Shown piece after piece: positions 12,127-23,016 of a DNA stretch of 64,000 nt (its first letter is position 1; each line of letters starts with the position of its first letter). The DNA comes from Diphasiastrum complanatum. Lineage: Eukaryota; Streptophyta; Lycopodiopsida; Lycopodiales; Lycopodiaceae. The translations under genes and the position numbers were made by a program. The notes under the pieces are model-generated. The model was not told the origin of the DNA, did no database searches, and was given only the letters and a program-made list of their open reading frames with translations. The stretch spans positions 8,539,234 to 8,603,233 of the forward strand of contig CM055094.1 in NCBI GenBank assembly GCA_029204225.1. Direction: 5' to 3'.

Positions 12127-13370
12127 TGTTGTAAAGCTACCTTTACAAGCTTTACTTCCGGCGCCATCGGCGCCAGCTATGTTCTCGGCGCCAGCAGCGC
12201 CCCTGCTGCTCCCGACGCCAATGGCGCCGGCGCCGCTCCCGGCGCCACTGTGACCAGAATCCAGCCGGCGCCAAGTTCCTATGGCTGAAAATCTTTGATC
12301 GGTTCTAGCGAAGTCCAAAGAGCTCAGATCGATGTGCAATCACCTCACACGATCTAGGCATGATTAAAGGAAGCCTGGGGATCAATAAAATCTAGAGAGA
12401 GAAAATGACTTTCTAGAAAGAGAAAATCCTAGAGAGAGAAAAACGTGCTTTACCAGCTTGGGTAGAGTGCTTGGTATGAGGGGGGGTGCCGAATCACACC
12501 AATACTATAGGGGAGTGCGGGTTGCGACTCAGGGCGAGCTCCAACCAAGTCTCAGCCTCCCTTGCTGGAATGTTGTCATGGCTCTCGCCTTGGCATGCTA
12601 GCGCCCCGGAGACTAGGGTCGGTCACACACTTGAAATGTAACCTTCTCAGATTTATTAATAAAGTGGGATTTTCCTCAAATTGACTCTGATTACCTTCTG
12701 GGTTTCAGTGTTCGGTAAAAGCGCCAGTTGTAAGGCCGCTTTCAAAATTTTTAACTTGGCACATAGCTGAGGGTCGTATCCCGGGACGCCAGCGGTATGC
12801 CGTCGGGACCATTCGGTCCGTGTCACCAGCGGTATGCTGTCGAGACCATTTGGTCCAGGAACTGGTTGTTTCCATATCTGTCGCGGCTTGTGGTTCTGAG
12901 TGTTCCTTGCATGAACGTGAATGGGTTAAGCTCTTGGAGAACGAGCTCTAACCTGTCGGCTGAGTTGGATGGCTTGCTTGGGTGGATGTTACCTGTTTAT
13001 GGCTGTCCAGTTTGGCGTGGCGCCAGGTTGGCTTCCAGCGCTCGTGATGAAGCTTTCAGTTGGTTAAGTCTGATGTAAGTCAGACCGCTTGCTTGGAATG
13101 GATGTTACTCGTTTGTAACGAAGCTTCGAGTTGGTTAAGTTTGATGTATGTCGGGCGGCTTGCTTGGAGGGAAGTCACCCACATCGGGACCCCCGATCTG
13201 GCATGGCGCCAGGTTGGATCTCAATGTTGGTTTTCGGAACTCCAAGTTGGTTAAGTCTGATCTTGTTGGCGAGTTGGCTGCTTGTATGTCAAGTGGGTTT
13301 GGATGACAAGAGTTGAAGGCTGGGAAGCTAAGTTGTGGTTCCCGGCTCCCTTTGGGATGCCTGCGCTACA
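12127..13370 (+). repeat. Element X 5' LTR (1244 bp)
   Basis: It runs TGTTGTAAAGC...GCGCTACA. The first 150 bp are unusually GC-rich with repeated GGCGCC palindromes (about 12160-12270). A 71-bp internal repeat beginning AGTTGGTTAAGT occurs at about 13057 and 13128, with a third start near 13245. Compared with the 3' LTR it has about 275 extra bp (about 12264-12537). Confidence 0.8.
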
Positions 13371-13372
13371 TG

Positions 13373-13384
13373 TGGTATCAGAGC
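13373..13384 (+). other. Primer-binding site of element X
   Basis: TGGTATCAGAGC lies two bases after the LTR end. It is the same initiator-tRNA type site as in the copia elements, which suggests X uses copia machinery. Confidence 0.8.
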
Positions 13385-13439
13385 CGACTGGCCGGTCAGC
13401 TATGCGGATCTCACGGAAATGGCCACGGTTTGGGGTTCA

Positions 13440-14260
13440 TCAAGACAACTGTTGTGCAAGGTGCTGCCCACAGTGTAAGCACGGGTGTGTCCACGGTCGG
13501 GGTGGTTGGCAGGACGGGGGCTTGATGAGTCAAAGTGCTGTCCTTGAGGTGTAAGCACGGTCAGTTTCCGCGGTTCGGGCCTGGCGCCGTCTGCACGTAG
13601 GACAGATGAGACAATGTGCTGCCATTAGGATGGTGTAAGCACGGTCTGTGCCTTGTGGGGTGCGGGGTGACATATTCGCGATGGCCACCGTTCGTTTAGC
13701 TATAAGGGCTATCGACCAAATTTGGTGCGGGCATTACTGAGGCAATGTGCTGCCTAACGGTGAAAGCACGGGTGCGTCCACAATTTGGGTGGTATGCTAC
13801 CGATCGTTTAGCTATAAGGGCTATCGACTAAATTTGGTGGGGGCGTTACTGAGGCAATGTGCTGCCTAACGGTGAAAGCACGGGTGCGTCCACGGGGGCG
13901 GTATATTTAAGGATAGCTGCCATTCGTTTAGCTATAAGGGCTATCGACCAAATTTGGTGGGGGCGTTACTGAGCCAATGTGCTGCCTAACGGTGAAAGCA
14001 CGGGTGTGTCCACGATTGGGAGGTACGCTGCCGATCGTTTAGCTATAAGGGCTATCGACTAGATTTGGTGGGGGCGTTACTGAGGCAATGTGCTGCCTGG
14101 CGGTGAAAGCACGGGTGCGTCCACGGGGGTGGTATATTCAAGGATAGCTGCCGATCGTTTAGCTATAAGGGCTATCAACCAAAAAGTGGTGGGGCGTGAC
14201 TGAGGCAATGTGCTGCTTAATGGTGAAAGCACGGATGGTTGGAGGGGTGTCCTATGTGGG
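13440..14260 (+). repeat. Tandem array in the X leader, alternating about 112- and 120-bp units
   Basis: The landmark CGTTTAGCTATAAGGGCTAT starts at 13693, 13805, 13925, 14036 and 14156, giving spacings of 112, 120, 111 and 120 bp. Each unit also carries CAATGTGCTGCC and GTGAAAGCACGG. Upstream, three degenerate partial units (GTGCTGCC/GTGCTGTC ... GTAAGCACGG) reach back to about 13440. The alternation implies a dimeric unit of about 231 bp. Confidence 0.9.
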
Positions 14261-14520
14261 TTGATTCTGTGATCGATTTGTATGGGCGCGGCCAGGCAAA
14301 GGTCCGTTGGCAGGACCATCTCAAAGGGGGACCTTGTCTTTGTTACTTGTTAGTAAACCTGCCTGAGTGTCTTACTTGCATGTATTCGTGGTGAGTCTTA
14401 GTACTCGTGCTTTGCCTGGTTTGCATGATTGCTTGTGATACAAGGAGCTGATGGCTCAAGAAGGAACCTTTTCTTTTGAAGGCTGATACCATCAAACAAA
14501 GAGGACTATAGAATCTGTGG

Positions 14521-15020
14521 GGCGGATTTGCAGTTCAAGTACTCACACGTGAACGACAACGAAATGACTCAATGTTTGCAAAGGATAGATGGCTAGCCTG
14601 TTTCTTGGGTTAGTTTCATTTGCGACAACGCCCACCAGACGCAAGCAGGAAGTCAAAAGTTGGAAAGGGCCATTTCAGGGGAGATCTTCTATGGAGCAGT
14701 TGGTCTTCATTTTGGGACGGCCACCTTCGGAACTGAAACTCACTGAGCATGGGCGATATCCAGAATATGTGCGGCGGATTTGCAGTTCAAGACTCGCACG
14801 TGAACGACAATGAAATGACTCATTGTTTGCAAAGGATGGATGGCTAGCCTGTTTTTTGGGTTGGTTTCATTTGCGACAACGCCCACCAGACGCAAGCAGG
14901 AAGTCAAAAGTTGGAAAGGGCAATTTCAGGGGAGATCTTCTGTAGCAGTTGGTCTTCATTTTGGGACGGCCACCTTCGGAACTGAAACTCACTGAGCATG
15001 GGTGATATCCAGTATCAGTT
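14521..15020 (+). repeat. 252-bp tandem duplication in the X interior
   Basis: GGCGGATTTGCAGTTCAAG starts at 14521 and again at 14773. Both copies continue through GACAACGCCCACCAGACGCA and GACGGCCACCTTCGGAACTG to CATGGGYGATATCCAG. The short ORFs here are by-products, with no recognisable domain. Confidence 0.9.
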
Positions 15021-16330
15021 GGGTTTTTTCTCAAAGGGGAAAAGACTAGGATCCTCTTCAAGGATTGGCAACAAGTTGGATCGAGCCATAATCCTAGCAG
15101 ATGGGAAGCAAAGTGTTGGAAAGGCTTTTTGTCTTAAGAACTCTACTCTAAGTCCGATTAGCTAATTTATCAAGTGGAGGGGAACTATCACACACACCTC
15201 TTTCTTGGGGCAAATTTTGAATGAAAGTTGATCAAAATGGGGGCAAATTCAAGGTGACCTAGCCATACTCACACGAGGAGACTAGTGAACTTTGGACCTA
15301 ATAAGTTGACAAGTTTTTGTTGTGGAAAGGAAAGTTTGTTATAGGCTTTCTCTGGACCAGCAATGATGAGGAAACATATGAGTACGCTGGCTTGTGTTAC
15401 GTGTAAGACAGCTGATCAATGAAGGAACTGTGAAAGTTGAGTCTTGCATGAGAGACTTGGTATTTCGAACGGACGCTAAGGGACAGTTCGCGTTGAGATC
15501 AGACTAGTGCAAACTCTGGGTGCATGTGTCTGATTCAAAGAGAGCTACTTGAAGCCAAGCTCGATGTACACTTCTTGTTTTGACTGTGACGCAACTCACC
15601 AGTGATGGAATTGTGAAAGTCAAGTTTTGCGCGACGGATATGGTGCTTCAAACAAATGCGAAGAGATAGTTCGGATGCGGATCAAACTGGTGCGACCCTT
15701 TGGCTTTCAACGAGGTCAATGGTTACATTTGGGCTGATTCAAAGAGCTACTTCAAGCTAAGTGAGAGGCGCATTGCGGAGTACTCAATCTTTGCCTACCT
15801 TAAAGAGCCAAGATGGAAAAGTATCAAGATCAAGCTGGGACAAGGAGAGAAATCAAGGTGCAGAAGCAACAAGGCACGAAGTGGACCATAAAGTGGGCAA
15901 TCAAACGATAAATCCTTTGTCTCAGGGAGCCCTGATACCTGTGAGGAACTGAACAAATCTGGAGCTCAGGGAGCTCAACACAAAGTGCATCAAGGACAAC
16001 TCAAGAGCTCAAAGGAGTTCCAAAGTCAAAAGTCAGAAGCGACAGGGGCGAACATTTCAAAGAAAGGCCTCTGTCACCAGTTAATAAGGTTTTTGGGTTT
16101 TACGAAAGCAATATCAAATCTACGCTTTTCCCAGACAAAGATATATTTTCAAGTTATGTAATCTTTCAGTACAAAGAGCTGAGCCTCCGACTTGTGGTGT
16201 GCCAGCTTCAATGTTAATAAAAAGTGGCCAGTAAATTGAGTATTGTGCCAAGTAGCTTAAATGTATAGTTATTTTAATTGGGAGACACCTTTACTTTTAT
16301 CTGACATCTGATGAGGACATCAGATTTTAT
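15021..16330 (+). other. Non-coding interior of element X
   Basis: Two loosely similar stretches (GTGAAAGTTGAGTCTTGC near 15431 and GTGAAAGTCAAGTTTTGC near 15613) suggest another old duplication of about 180 bp. No retroelement protein domain was recognised. Confidence 0.5.
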
Positions 16331-16344
16331 AAAGGTGGGGTGGA
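16331..16344 (+). other. Polypurine tract of element X
   Basis: AAAGGTGGGGTGGA lies directly before the TG of the 3' LTR, as expected for plus-strand priming in reverse transcription. Confidence 0.7.
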
Positions 16345-16853
16345 TGTTGTAAAGCTACCTTTACAAGCTTTACTTTCGGTGCCAGCTATGTCCCCGGCGC
16401 CAGCAGCGCCCCTGCTGCTCCCGGCGCCACTGTGACCAGAATCCAGCCGAGCTCCAACCAAGTCTCAGCCTCCCTTGCTGGAATGTTGTCATGGCTCTCG
16501 CCTTGGCATGCTAGCGCCCCAGAGACTAGGGTCGGTCACACACTTGAAATGTAACCTTCTCAGATTTATCAATAAAGTGGGATTTTCCTCAAACTGACTC
16601 TGATTACCTTCTGGATTTCAGTGTTCGGTAAAAGCGCCAGTTGTAAGGCCGCTTTCAAAATTTTTAACTTGGCACATAGCTGAGGGTCGTATCCCAGGAC
16701 GCCAGCGGTATGCCGTCGGGACTGTTCGGTCCGTGGCGCCAACGGTATGCTGTCGGGACCATTTGGTCCAGGAACTGGTTGTCTCCATATCTATCGCGGC
16801 TTGTGGTTCTGAGTGCTTCTTGCATGAACGTGAATGGGTTAAGCTCTTGGGGA
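16345..16853 (+). repeat. Element X 3' LTR, left part (interrupted)
   Basis: It begins TGTTGTAAAGCTACC and matches the 5' LTR, but it lacks about 275 bp after CAGAATCCAGCC. It ends at the copia A insertion point, GGGGA at 16849-16853. The rest resumes at 23017. Confidence 0.85.
16849..16853 (+). other. Target-site duplication of copia A, left copy
   Basis: GGGGA lies just before the element's TG start and is repeated at 23012-23016. The uninterrupted X 5' LTR reads CTTGGAGAACGAGCTC near 12939, which shows the empty site. Confidence 0.9.
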
Positions 16854-17535
16854 TGTTAAAAATTCACAATTCTAGCTTGACTAGTTTTGGTCATATGACT
16901 TGTAAATAGTTAGATGGTCATGATGTGGCTTGTCACACGTGCCAAATAGCATAGGATTCCATTCATAAGGATGTTCTCAAGTAGACCTAAGTGTTAGAAC
17001 CTTTGGAATGAGTCCAAATTATGCTTAGATACAAGGGAGAAAAAATAGGAGCTATTTTTGGTAATTTTTGCATTGTTGAGGGATCTCCAAGATTCCAACC
17101 CTAACTTGGTAGGGATGAAAGATCCACCAAAATTAGCATTAGCGATAGGTTTAGGGCTACTCATACCTGCCCAAAACCGTGATGGATCATGTATATATAG
17201 GTGATGATATCTCACCAAAATCAATCAAGCAATTTCATGTTTTTTCTCTCATAATGGTGCAATTGCTCTCTATGTTCATAATTGTTTGAGTACTTGTGAT
17301 TACTAATGATTATAGGATTGAATGTAGGTCTGGTGTACAGTACTCAGACTGTGGGAGGCCGTACTTTCACACGTGTGAAGCCTTCTTCAAGGATTTGGGC
17401 CATTTAGTGAGGTTCAAGCATAGATTTTTGATGGATTTTGATGGTTCAACTTGTGCTAATCTTATGAAATCATAATCTATTGTTTCCCTCATCATTTCAA
17501 GTGTTTTAGGATCCTTATTTGCTGTAATTTTTACA
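16854..17535 (+). repeat. Copia A 5' LTR (682 bp)
   Basis: It starts TGTTAAAAATTC and ends TTTTTACA. A TATA box, TATATATA, lies at about 17192-17199. The palindrome CACACGTGTG (17368-17377) sits downstream of the TATA box, in the part likely to be transcribed. Confidence 0.95.
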
Positions 17536-17547
17536 TGGTATCAGAGC
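17536..17547 (+). other. Copia A primer-binding site
   Basis: TGGTATCAGAGC directly follows the LTR. It is complementary to the 3' end or interior of initiator tRNA-Met, as usual for plant copia elements. Confidence 0.9.
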
Positions 17548-18346
17548 CTAAAGGCTGAAATGAGCTAAATCCTTGGTTTTCATTCAATTTGATCACAATT
17601 TTTGATCTAAATCTTGTGTAGATTGGATCTTAGCATCTAGTATTGATTCTAGAACTCAAAGTGAGTCAAATACATTGGAGATTGGTGTTGTGTGACTTCA
17701 TTTGTAGGTGTTTAGGTGTCTAAAACCAGAGGCAAAGTTGAATTCAATTCACATTACCAAGATAGCAAGTTTTGCTTGCTCCAAGCATTGATTTCTAAGC
17801 CAGTTTTGGAGGTGATTTCATAGAGAAGGCTTTCTAGCATTCAAGGAGAGGGAAGATCAGAGTTTTGGGGACTCTTCAAGGCTGTTCTAAGGTGTAGTAG
17901 GCACCTCCTAAAGTGATTTAGGTTCAGTCCAACCATTGCTTGACTTATGCACCAAATTAGATCAATTTTTCATCAATTTTGATCATTTTTTGCTTGTGAT
18001 TGGATAGTAGATTGTGTTGCATCCTCATTAAGTTCCATTTAGATCTTTTACAAGTGATTTTGGAAGTATATTAGGTTGCTGAAATTCACTCTTGATCAGA
18101 TCATTTGGAAGCTTTAATGTTCTTTATAGAAAGAGGGGCAATTCTACTAGTATTGTCTACTTCAATCAAGCAAGTGCATTGTTTCTAGTATTCTATGATT
18201 TGATTTTGTTAGAGATCATTCTTAGATCTTTATAGGAAGTCTATTACTGATCTTTTCAGGTCCCTAAGAAGTGGGATAAGGTAGACCTTCAATCAAATCA
18301 ATAGAAGTAACCTTCATTTGTGTCAAGTCCTTGATTAGGAGACTAG

Positions 18347-21300
18347 ATGGCATCTATAAATGCATATCTTTTGGATACTAATGAAAGGCTCAACAAAACT
18401 AACTATTCCATATGGAAAGTTAGAATGGAATCTATCATGATCATGCAAGATCTGATGGAAATTGTAAATGGTAAGGAGGGTGAACCTATTCATCCTCAAG
18501 AAAAAGCCAAATACATCAAGAGGTGCAATGTTGCACTACATTGCATAAAAATGAATGTTGCAAATGAACTCTTAAGAGAGGTAGGAGATTACACTTCAGC
18601 TCAAGATGCTTGGGAGACTTTGCAAAAGGTCTATGAATCCAAGAACCAAACTAGAATGTTAGCTTTGAAGAATCAAATCTATAGAAGCTATCAAAAGAAA
18701 GGAGAGAGTGCACATACTTTTGTCCTAAGAGTAAAGGAATTGAACAAAGAGCTAGCCTTTATAGGTGACCCTATCAAGGATGAAGAGCTTGTTCAACTCA
18801 TATTGAATGGACTAAGCTTTGAATTTGACAATTTGGTTCAGGGATATGCAATTATGGGTAAGCTACCCATACTTGAAGAACTCCAAGGCACGCTCATGGC
18901 CGAGGAATCAAGAAGGAGCCAAATGCAAGAGAGGATGGATAGGCTTTCCATCCAAGGTGGAGATGACCAAGCTCTCTTCACCAAAGACAAAGGCAAGTCC
19001 AAAGGCAAAGGATCAACATTCAAGAAGTCTACAAAGTTTGAGGATCAAGAAGGACCCCCAAAGGCATCTCCATCAACCACCAAAGTCAAGAAGGACAAAT
19101 CAAAGGTGAAGTGCTACTATTGTAGCAAGATGGGGCATTATGCCTCGGAATGCTTCAAGAGGAAGCAAGATCAAAGCCAAGCGAACATGAGCAAAGAGGA
19201 GGAGGAGGAGAGTTCACATGAGGACTCTCTCATGATGTCCATATTTTCTTCAACAAGCTTCAAAGGAGAAGATCCTTGGTGGATTGACTCGGGTGCTAGT
19301 TCACACATGACTAGTAAAAGGGAGATTTTCTCTTCTCTCTTATCTTATGATGGACCTATAAAGTCTATCTATACAGCAAATGATGAAGCTTGTAAGATTG
19401 AAGGAGTTGGTAGCATTCCCCTTTGCTTAGGATCTTCCAAAAAGATCAACATAGAAGGTGTTTTGTACATTCCTACAATAACAAAGAATCTACTAAGTGT
19501 TGGCCAAATGGTAGACAATGGTTTCAATGTTGACTTTGCTTCAAATGAATGTTTCATCAAGAAGAAGGGTAAGATAGTGGCTAAGGGCACTAGACTTGGC
19601 AAACTTTATAAGCTGGATGCATTTGTGGATACTAATGTTGTCATGTTGGCCGATAAGAGCAAGATATCTACCTTTACTTTATGGCACAAAAGACTTGGAC
19701 ATGTCAACTCGGGTTCCATGGAGGCTATGATCAAGGAGGAGTATGCTTTAGGCCTACCAAGGTCTATTGGGAAGGAAGACAAGGTTTGTGAAGCTTGTGC
19801 CTTATCCAAGGCACATAAGAAGGTGTTTCCTAACTCCATCACAAAGTCATCTCATCCTCTTGAACTCATACACTCGGATGTGCACATTGCTAGCACAAAA
19901 TCTAATGGAGGTTCATCCATGTTTTTAACCTTCATTGATGACTACTCAAGATATTGTTGGGTGTTCTTACTTTCCTTCAAGTCTCAAGTATTTGATACTT
20001 TTGTAAAGTTCAAGTTGTTTGTGGAAAAGCATCATAATCATAGCATCAAGATTCTTAGAAGTGACAATGGTGGAGAATTCATCTCCAATGAGTTCAAGGC
20101 CTTTTGTGAGGAGGAAGGGATCAAGAAAGAGACTTCTTGTCCTTACACTCCTCAACAAAATGGAGTTGCTGAAAGAAGGAATAGAACATTATGTGAATGT
20201 TCTAAGGCTTTAAGATTAGATGCTTGTTTGCCCAAATCCTTTTGGGGTGAGTCTCTTGTATGTGCAAACTACTTGATGAATAGGGTGTCTTGCAAAGCAA
20301 TTGAAGGCAAAACTCCATATGAGATGTTGTATGGAAAGAAACCCAATCTTAATCACTTGAAAGTTTTTGGGTGTATATGTTATGTGCATGTGCCATTGGA
20401 AACAAGAACCAAGGAGGATCCATCTTCCACAAGAGGGATCATGCTTGGATATGCAAGCTCAAGCAAGGGCTACAAAGTCTATCTCCCATCCTTGAACAAA
20501 TTTGTTGTTTCAAGGGATGTCATCTTTGATGAACATCATATGCATATGCTTGAAGAAGGCTCAAGTGCTCCAACAATCAAGAAGAAGATGGCCGAGGAGC
20601 AAGATCTTGGTTTTGAGGAGGAGCTCATGGAGGAGCAAGCACCAAACCCACCTATCACACCAAGGAGATCTTCAAGGGCAAAAGTGGAGCCATCAAGGCT
20701 CACATATCAAGGCAAAGGACAGCAAGTTGAGGGTATCTCATCCACTTCTTATGCTTTATCTAGTTTTGAAGAACCGTCTAATGTTGAAGATGCATTGAAC
20801 TCCAAAGAATGGTATAAAGCTATGTTGGATGAGTATGATGCCTTGATTGAGAATGAAACTTGGTTGCTTGTTGAGAGACCTCAAAGGAATGTAATAGGAT
20901 GCAAGTGGGTCTTCAAGCTTAAGTTGAATGCAAATGGGAGTGTTAACAAACATAAAGCAAGATTAGTTGCAAAAGGTTATGCTCAAGAGAGAGGGATAGA
21001 CTATGAGGAAACTTTTGCACCCGTGGCCAAGATGGTCACAATAAGACTAATCATTGCACTTGCATCACATTTTGGATGGATTCTATGTCAAATGGATGTC
21101 TCTTATGCTTTCTTGAATGGTTTTTTGGAAGAGGATATCTATATGGAGCAGCCACAAGGGTTCATCAAGCATGGAATGGAGAACAAAGTATGCCATCTCC
21201 AAAGAAGCATCTATGGCTTGAAGCAAGCCTCAAGATCTTGGAATTCAAGACTATATTGCTATCTTATTTCACTTTCTTTTGTTCAAAGTGAATATGATCC

Positions 21301-22315
21301 CACTCTTTACATTAAGTTTGATGATGTTGGTATTGTACTTTTACTCATTTATGTAGATGACATCATCATTAGTGGAAATAGTGTTGATGGTATTGAAAAA
21401 ATCAAGATAGATCTATCCTTAGAGTTCAAGATGGTAGATCTAGGGTGTCTTCACTTCATCTTAGGCATAGAAGTACTTAGAGGGTCTGATTTTATCTTTA
21501 TAAGTCAAGTAAACTATGCTCAAAGTCTTTTGAAGAAGTTTAAGATGGAAGTATGCAAAAGTGTTGACACACCAATGGAGCAAGATGTAAAAGTGCCAAA
21601 TGAAGATGATGAAAGATCCTTCATGGACATCACTTTGTTTAGGCAACTTATAGGTTCCTTAATGTGGATCACTATAACTAGACCAGATCTTAGCTTTAGT
21701 GTATGTAGGTTGAGCCAATCCATGCAAAAGCCATTGAATATCCATTGGAAAAAGGCTAAGAGGATTCTAAGATACATCTCAGGTACATTGGATTTTGGGA
21801 TTCTATATAGAGGAGATGTGATTAACCTTCATGCATTTAGTGATTCAGATTTTGCAGGGGACAAGAGGGATAGGAAATCAACAAGTGCCTATTCAACTTT
21901 CATAGGAGAAGGTGTGGTTTCATGGCTTTCAAAAAAGCAAGAAACTATATCTCTATCTTCAACCGAGGCCGAGTACAAAGCTTTGACAACCACTACAAAG
22001 GAGGTACTTTGGATCAAGAGATTATTGGTGGAACTAAAGATCATGGATTCAGAGGAGGCACCAATCATCTACAATGACAATATATCAGCCCAACACCTTG
22101 CATCTAACCCAATCTTCCATGCAAGATCTAAGCACATTGAGATATGCCATCACTTTGTGAGAGAAATGGTGCAAGCCAAGGAGATTGCTTTGGAGCATGT
22201 TCCAAGCAATGAATGTGTAGCTGATCTACTTACTAAAACACTTCAAAAGACACCTTTTATGAAGTTCAGATCATCACTTGGAGTGATTAGTAAAGCAATG
22301 ATTGAACCAAGCTAG
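18347..22315 (+). CDS. gag-pol: Copia A Gag-Pol polyprotein (1322 aa)
   Basis: The Gag core (residues about 1-200, TNYSIWKVRMES) is followed by a zinc knuckle CYYCSKMGHYASEC (256-269). The protease has DSGASSHM with catalytic Asp314. The pre-integrase block is LWHKRLGH (about 446). Integrase has Asp511, Asp573 (LRSDNGGEF) and Glu609 (D-35-E). Reverse transcriptase has QMDVSYAFLNG (Asp917) and YVDD at 1002-1005. RNase H has DSDFAGDKRD (about 1166) and SSTEAEYKAL (about 1205), ending near residue 1322. The frame is unbroken. The ATG at 18347 is the first before the Gag block. Unusual: Tyr920 in the reverse-transcriptase motif, where copies B and C have Asn. The product would form virus-like particles, copy the RNA and insert the cDNA. 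All catalytic residues are present, so activity is possible but unproven. Confidence 0.97.
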   Translation: MASINAYLLDTNERLNKTNYSIWKVRMESIMIMQDLMEIVNGKEGEPIHPQEKAKYIKRCNVALHCIKMNVANELLREVGDYTSAQDAWETLQKVYESKNQTRMLALKNQIYRSYQKKGESAHTFVLRVKELNKELAFIGDPIKDEELVQLILNGLSFEFDNLVQGYAIMGKLPILEELQGTLMAEESRRSQMQERMDRLSIQGGDDQALFTKDKGKSKGKGSTFKKSTKFEDQEGPPKASPSTTKVKKDKSKVKCYYCSKMGHYASECFKRKQDQSQANMSKEEEEESSHEDSLMMSIFSSTSFKGEDPWWIDSGASSHMTSKREIFSSLLSYDGPIKSIYTANDEACKIEGVGSIPLCLGSSKKINIEGVLYIPTITKNLLSVGQMVDNGFNVDFASNECFIKKKGKIVAKGTRLGKLYKLDAFVDTNVVMLADKSKISTFTLWHKRLGHVNSGSMEAMIKEEYALGLPRSIGKEDKVCEACALSKAHKKVFPNSITKSSHPLELIHSDVHIASTKSNGGSSMFLTFIDDYSRYCWVFLLSFKSQVFDTFVKFKLFVEKHHNHSIKILRSDNGGEFISNEFKAFCEEEGIKKETSCPYTPQQNGVAERRNRTLCECSKALRLDACLPKSFWGESLVCANYLMNRVSCKAIEGKTPYEMLYGKKPNLNHLKVFGCICYVHVPLETRTKEDPSSTRGIMLGYASSSKGYKVYLPSLNKFVVSRDVIFDEHHMHMLEEGSSAPTIKKKMAEEQDLGFEEELMEEQAPNPPITPRRSSRAKVEPSRLTYQGKGQQVEGISSTSYALSSFEEPSNVEDALNSKEWYKAMLDEYDALIENETWLLVERPQRNVIGCKWVFKLKLNANGSVNKHKARLVAKGYAQERGIDYEETFAPVAKMVTIRLIIALASHFGWILCQMDVSYAFLNGFLEEDIYMEQPQGFIKHGMENKVCHLQRSIYGLKQASRSWNSRLYCYLISLSFVQSEYDPTLYIKFDDVGIVLLLIYVDDIIISGNSVDGIEKIKIDLSLEFKMVDLGCLHFILGIEVLRGSDFIFISQVNYAQSLLKKFKMEVCKSVDTPMEQDVKVPNEDDERSFMDITLFRQLIGSLMWITITRPDLSFSVCRLSQSMQKPLNIHWKKAKRILRYISGTLDFGILYRGDVINLHAFSDSDFAGDKRDRKSTSAYSTFIGEGVVSWLSKKQETISLSSTEAEYKALTTTTKEVLWIKRLLVELKIMDSEEAPIIYNDNISAQHLASNPIFHARSKHIEICHHFVREMVQAKEIALEHVPSNECVADLLTKTLQKTPFMKFRSSLGVISKAMIEPS

Positions 22316-22329
22316 ATAGTGAGGAGGAG
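22316..22329 (+). other. Copia A polypurine tract
   Basis: ATAGTGAGGAGGAG lies between the gag-pol stop (22313-22315) and the 3' LTR's TG. Confidence 0.85.
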
Positions 22330-23011
22330 TGTTAAAAATTCACAATTCTAGCTTGACTAGTTTTGGTCATATGACTTGTAAATAGTTAGATGGTCATGAT
22401 GTGGCTTGTCACACGTGCCAAATAGCATAGGATTCCATTCATAAGGATGTTCTCAAGTAGACCTAAGTGTTAGAACCTTTGGAATGAGTCCAAATTATGC
22501 TTAGATACAAGGGAGAAAAAATAGGAGCTATTTTTGGTAATTTTTGCATTGTTGAGGGATCTCCAAGATTCCAACCCTAACTTGGTAGGGATGAAAGATC
22601 CACAAAAATTAGCATTAGGGATAGGTTTAGGGCTACTCACACCTGCCCAAAACCGTGATGGATCATGTATATATAGGTGATGATATCTCACCAAAATCAA
22701 TCAAGCAATTTCATGTTTTTTCTCTCATAATGGTGCAATTGCTCTCTATGTTCATAATTGTTTGAGTACTTGTGATTACTAATGATTATAGGATTAAATG
22801 TAGGTCTGGTGTACAGTACTCAGACTGTGGGAGGCCGTACTTTCACACGTGTGAAGCCTTCTTCAAGGATTTGGGCCATTTAGTGAGGTTCAAGCATAGA
22901 TTTTTGATGGATTTTGATGGTTCAACTTGTGCTAATCTTATGAAATCATAATCTATTGTTTCCCTCATCATTTCAAGTGTTTTAGGATCCTTATTTGCTG
23001 TAATTTTTATA
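22330..23011 (+). repeat. Copia A 3' LTR (682 bp)
   Basis: Same length as the 5' LTR with five visible differences, among them CCACAAAA for CCACCAAA, GGATTAAATG for GGATTGAATG, and a terminal TA in place of CA. It is followed by the second GGGGA. Confidence 0.95.
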
Positions 23012-23016
23012 GGGGA

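Larger units (their letters stand above)
16854..23011 (+). mobile_element. Copia element A, structurally complete (6158 bp)
   Basis: Order of parts: 682-bp LTR, primer-binding site, 811-bp leader, single 1322-codon gag-pol, polypurine tract, 682-bp LTR, all inside a GGGGA duplication in the 3' LTR of element X. By eye the LTRs differ at five positions, including the final CA (5') versus TA (3'), so they are about 99.3% identical and the insertion is fairly recent. Element B at 58688 is a second member of the family. The domain order PR-INT-RT-RH is that of Ty1/copia. Confidence 0.95.

Noticed and set aside
12067-12339. Gly/Ala-rich frames over the GGCGCC-rich stretch
   Set aside because: By-product of GC-rich LTR sequence; not kept in the 3' LTR copy, which lacks part of it.
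13440-14260. CRISPR-like array
   Set aside because: Units of 112/120 bp are repeated throughout without unique spacers; it is a tandem repeat in a plant retroelement leader.
15700-15952. Short plus-strand frames in the X interior as genes
   Set aside because: Two overlapping frames of similar length with no domain, inside non-coding element sequence.
16994-17224. 76-codon minus-strand frame in the copia A LTR (also at 22470 and 58828)
   Set aside because: Repeated only because LTRs are repeated; no domain, and it crosses the TATA region.
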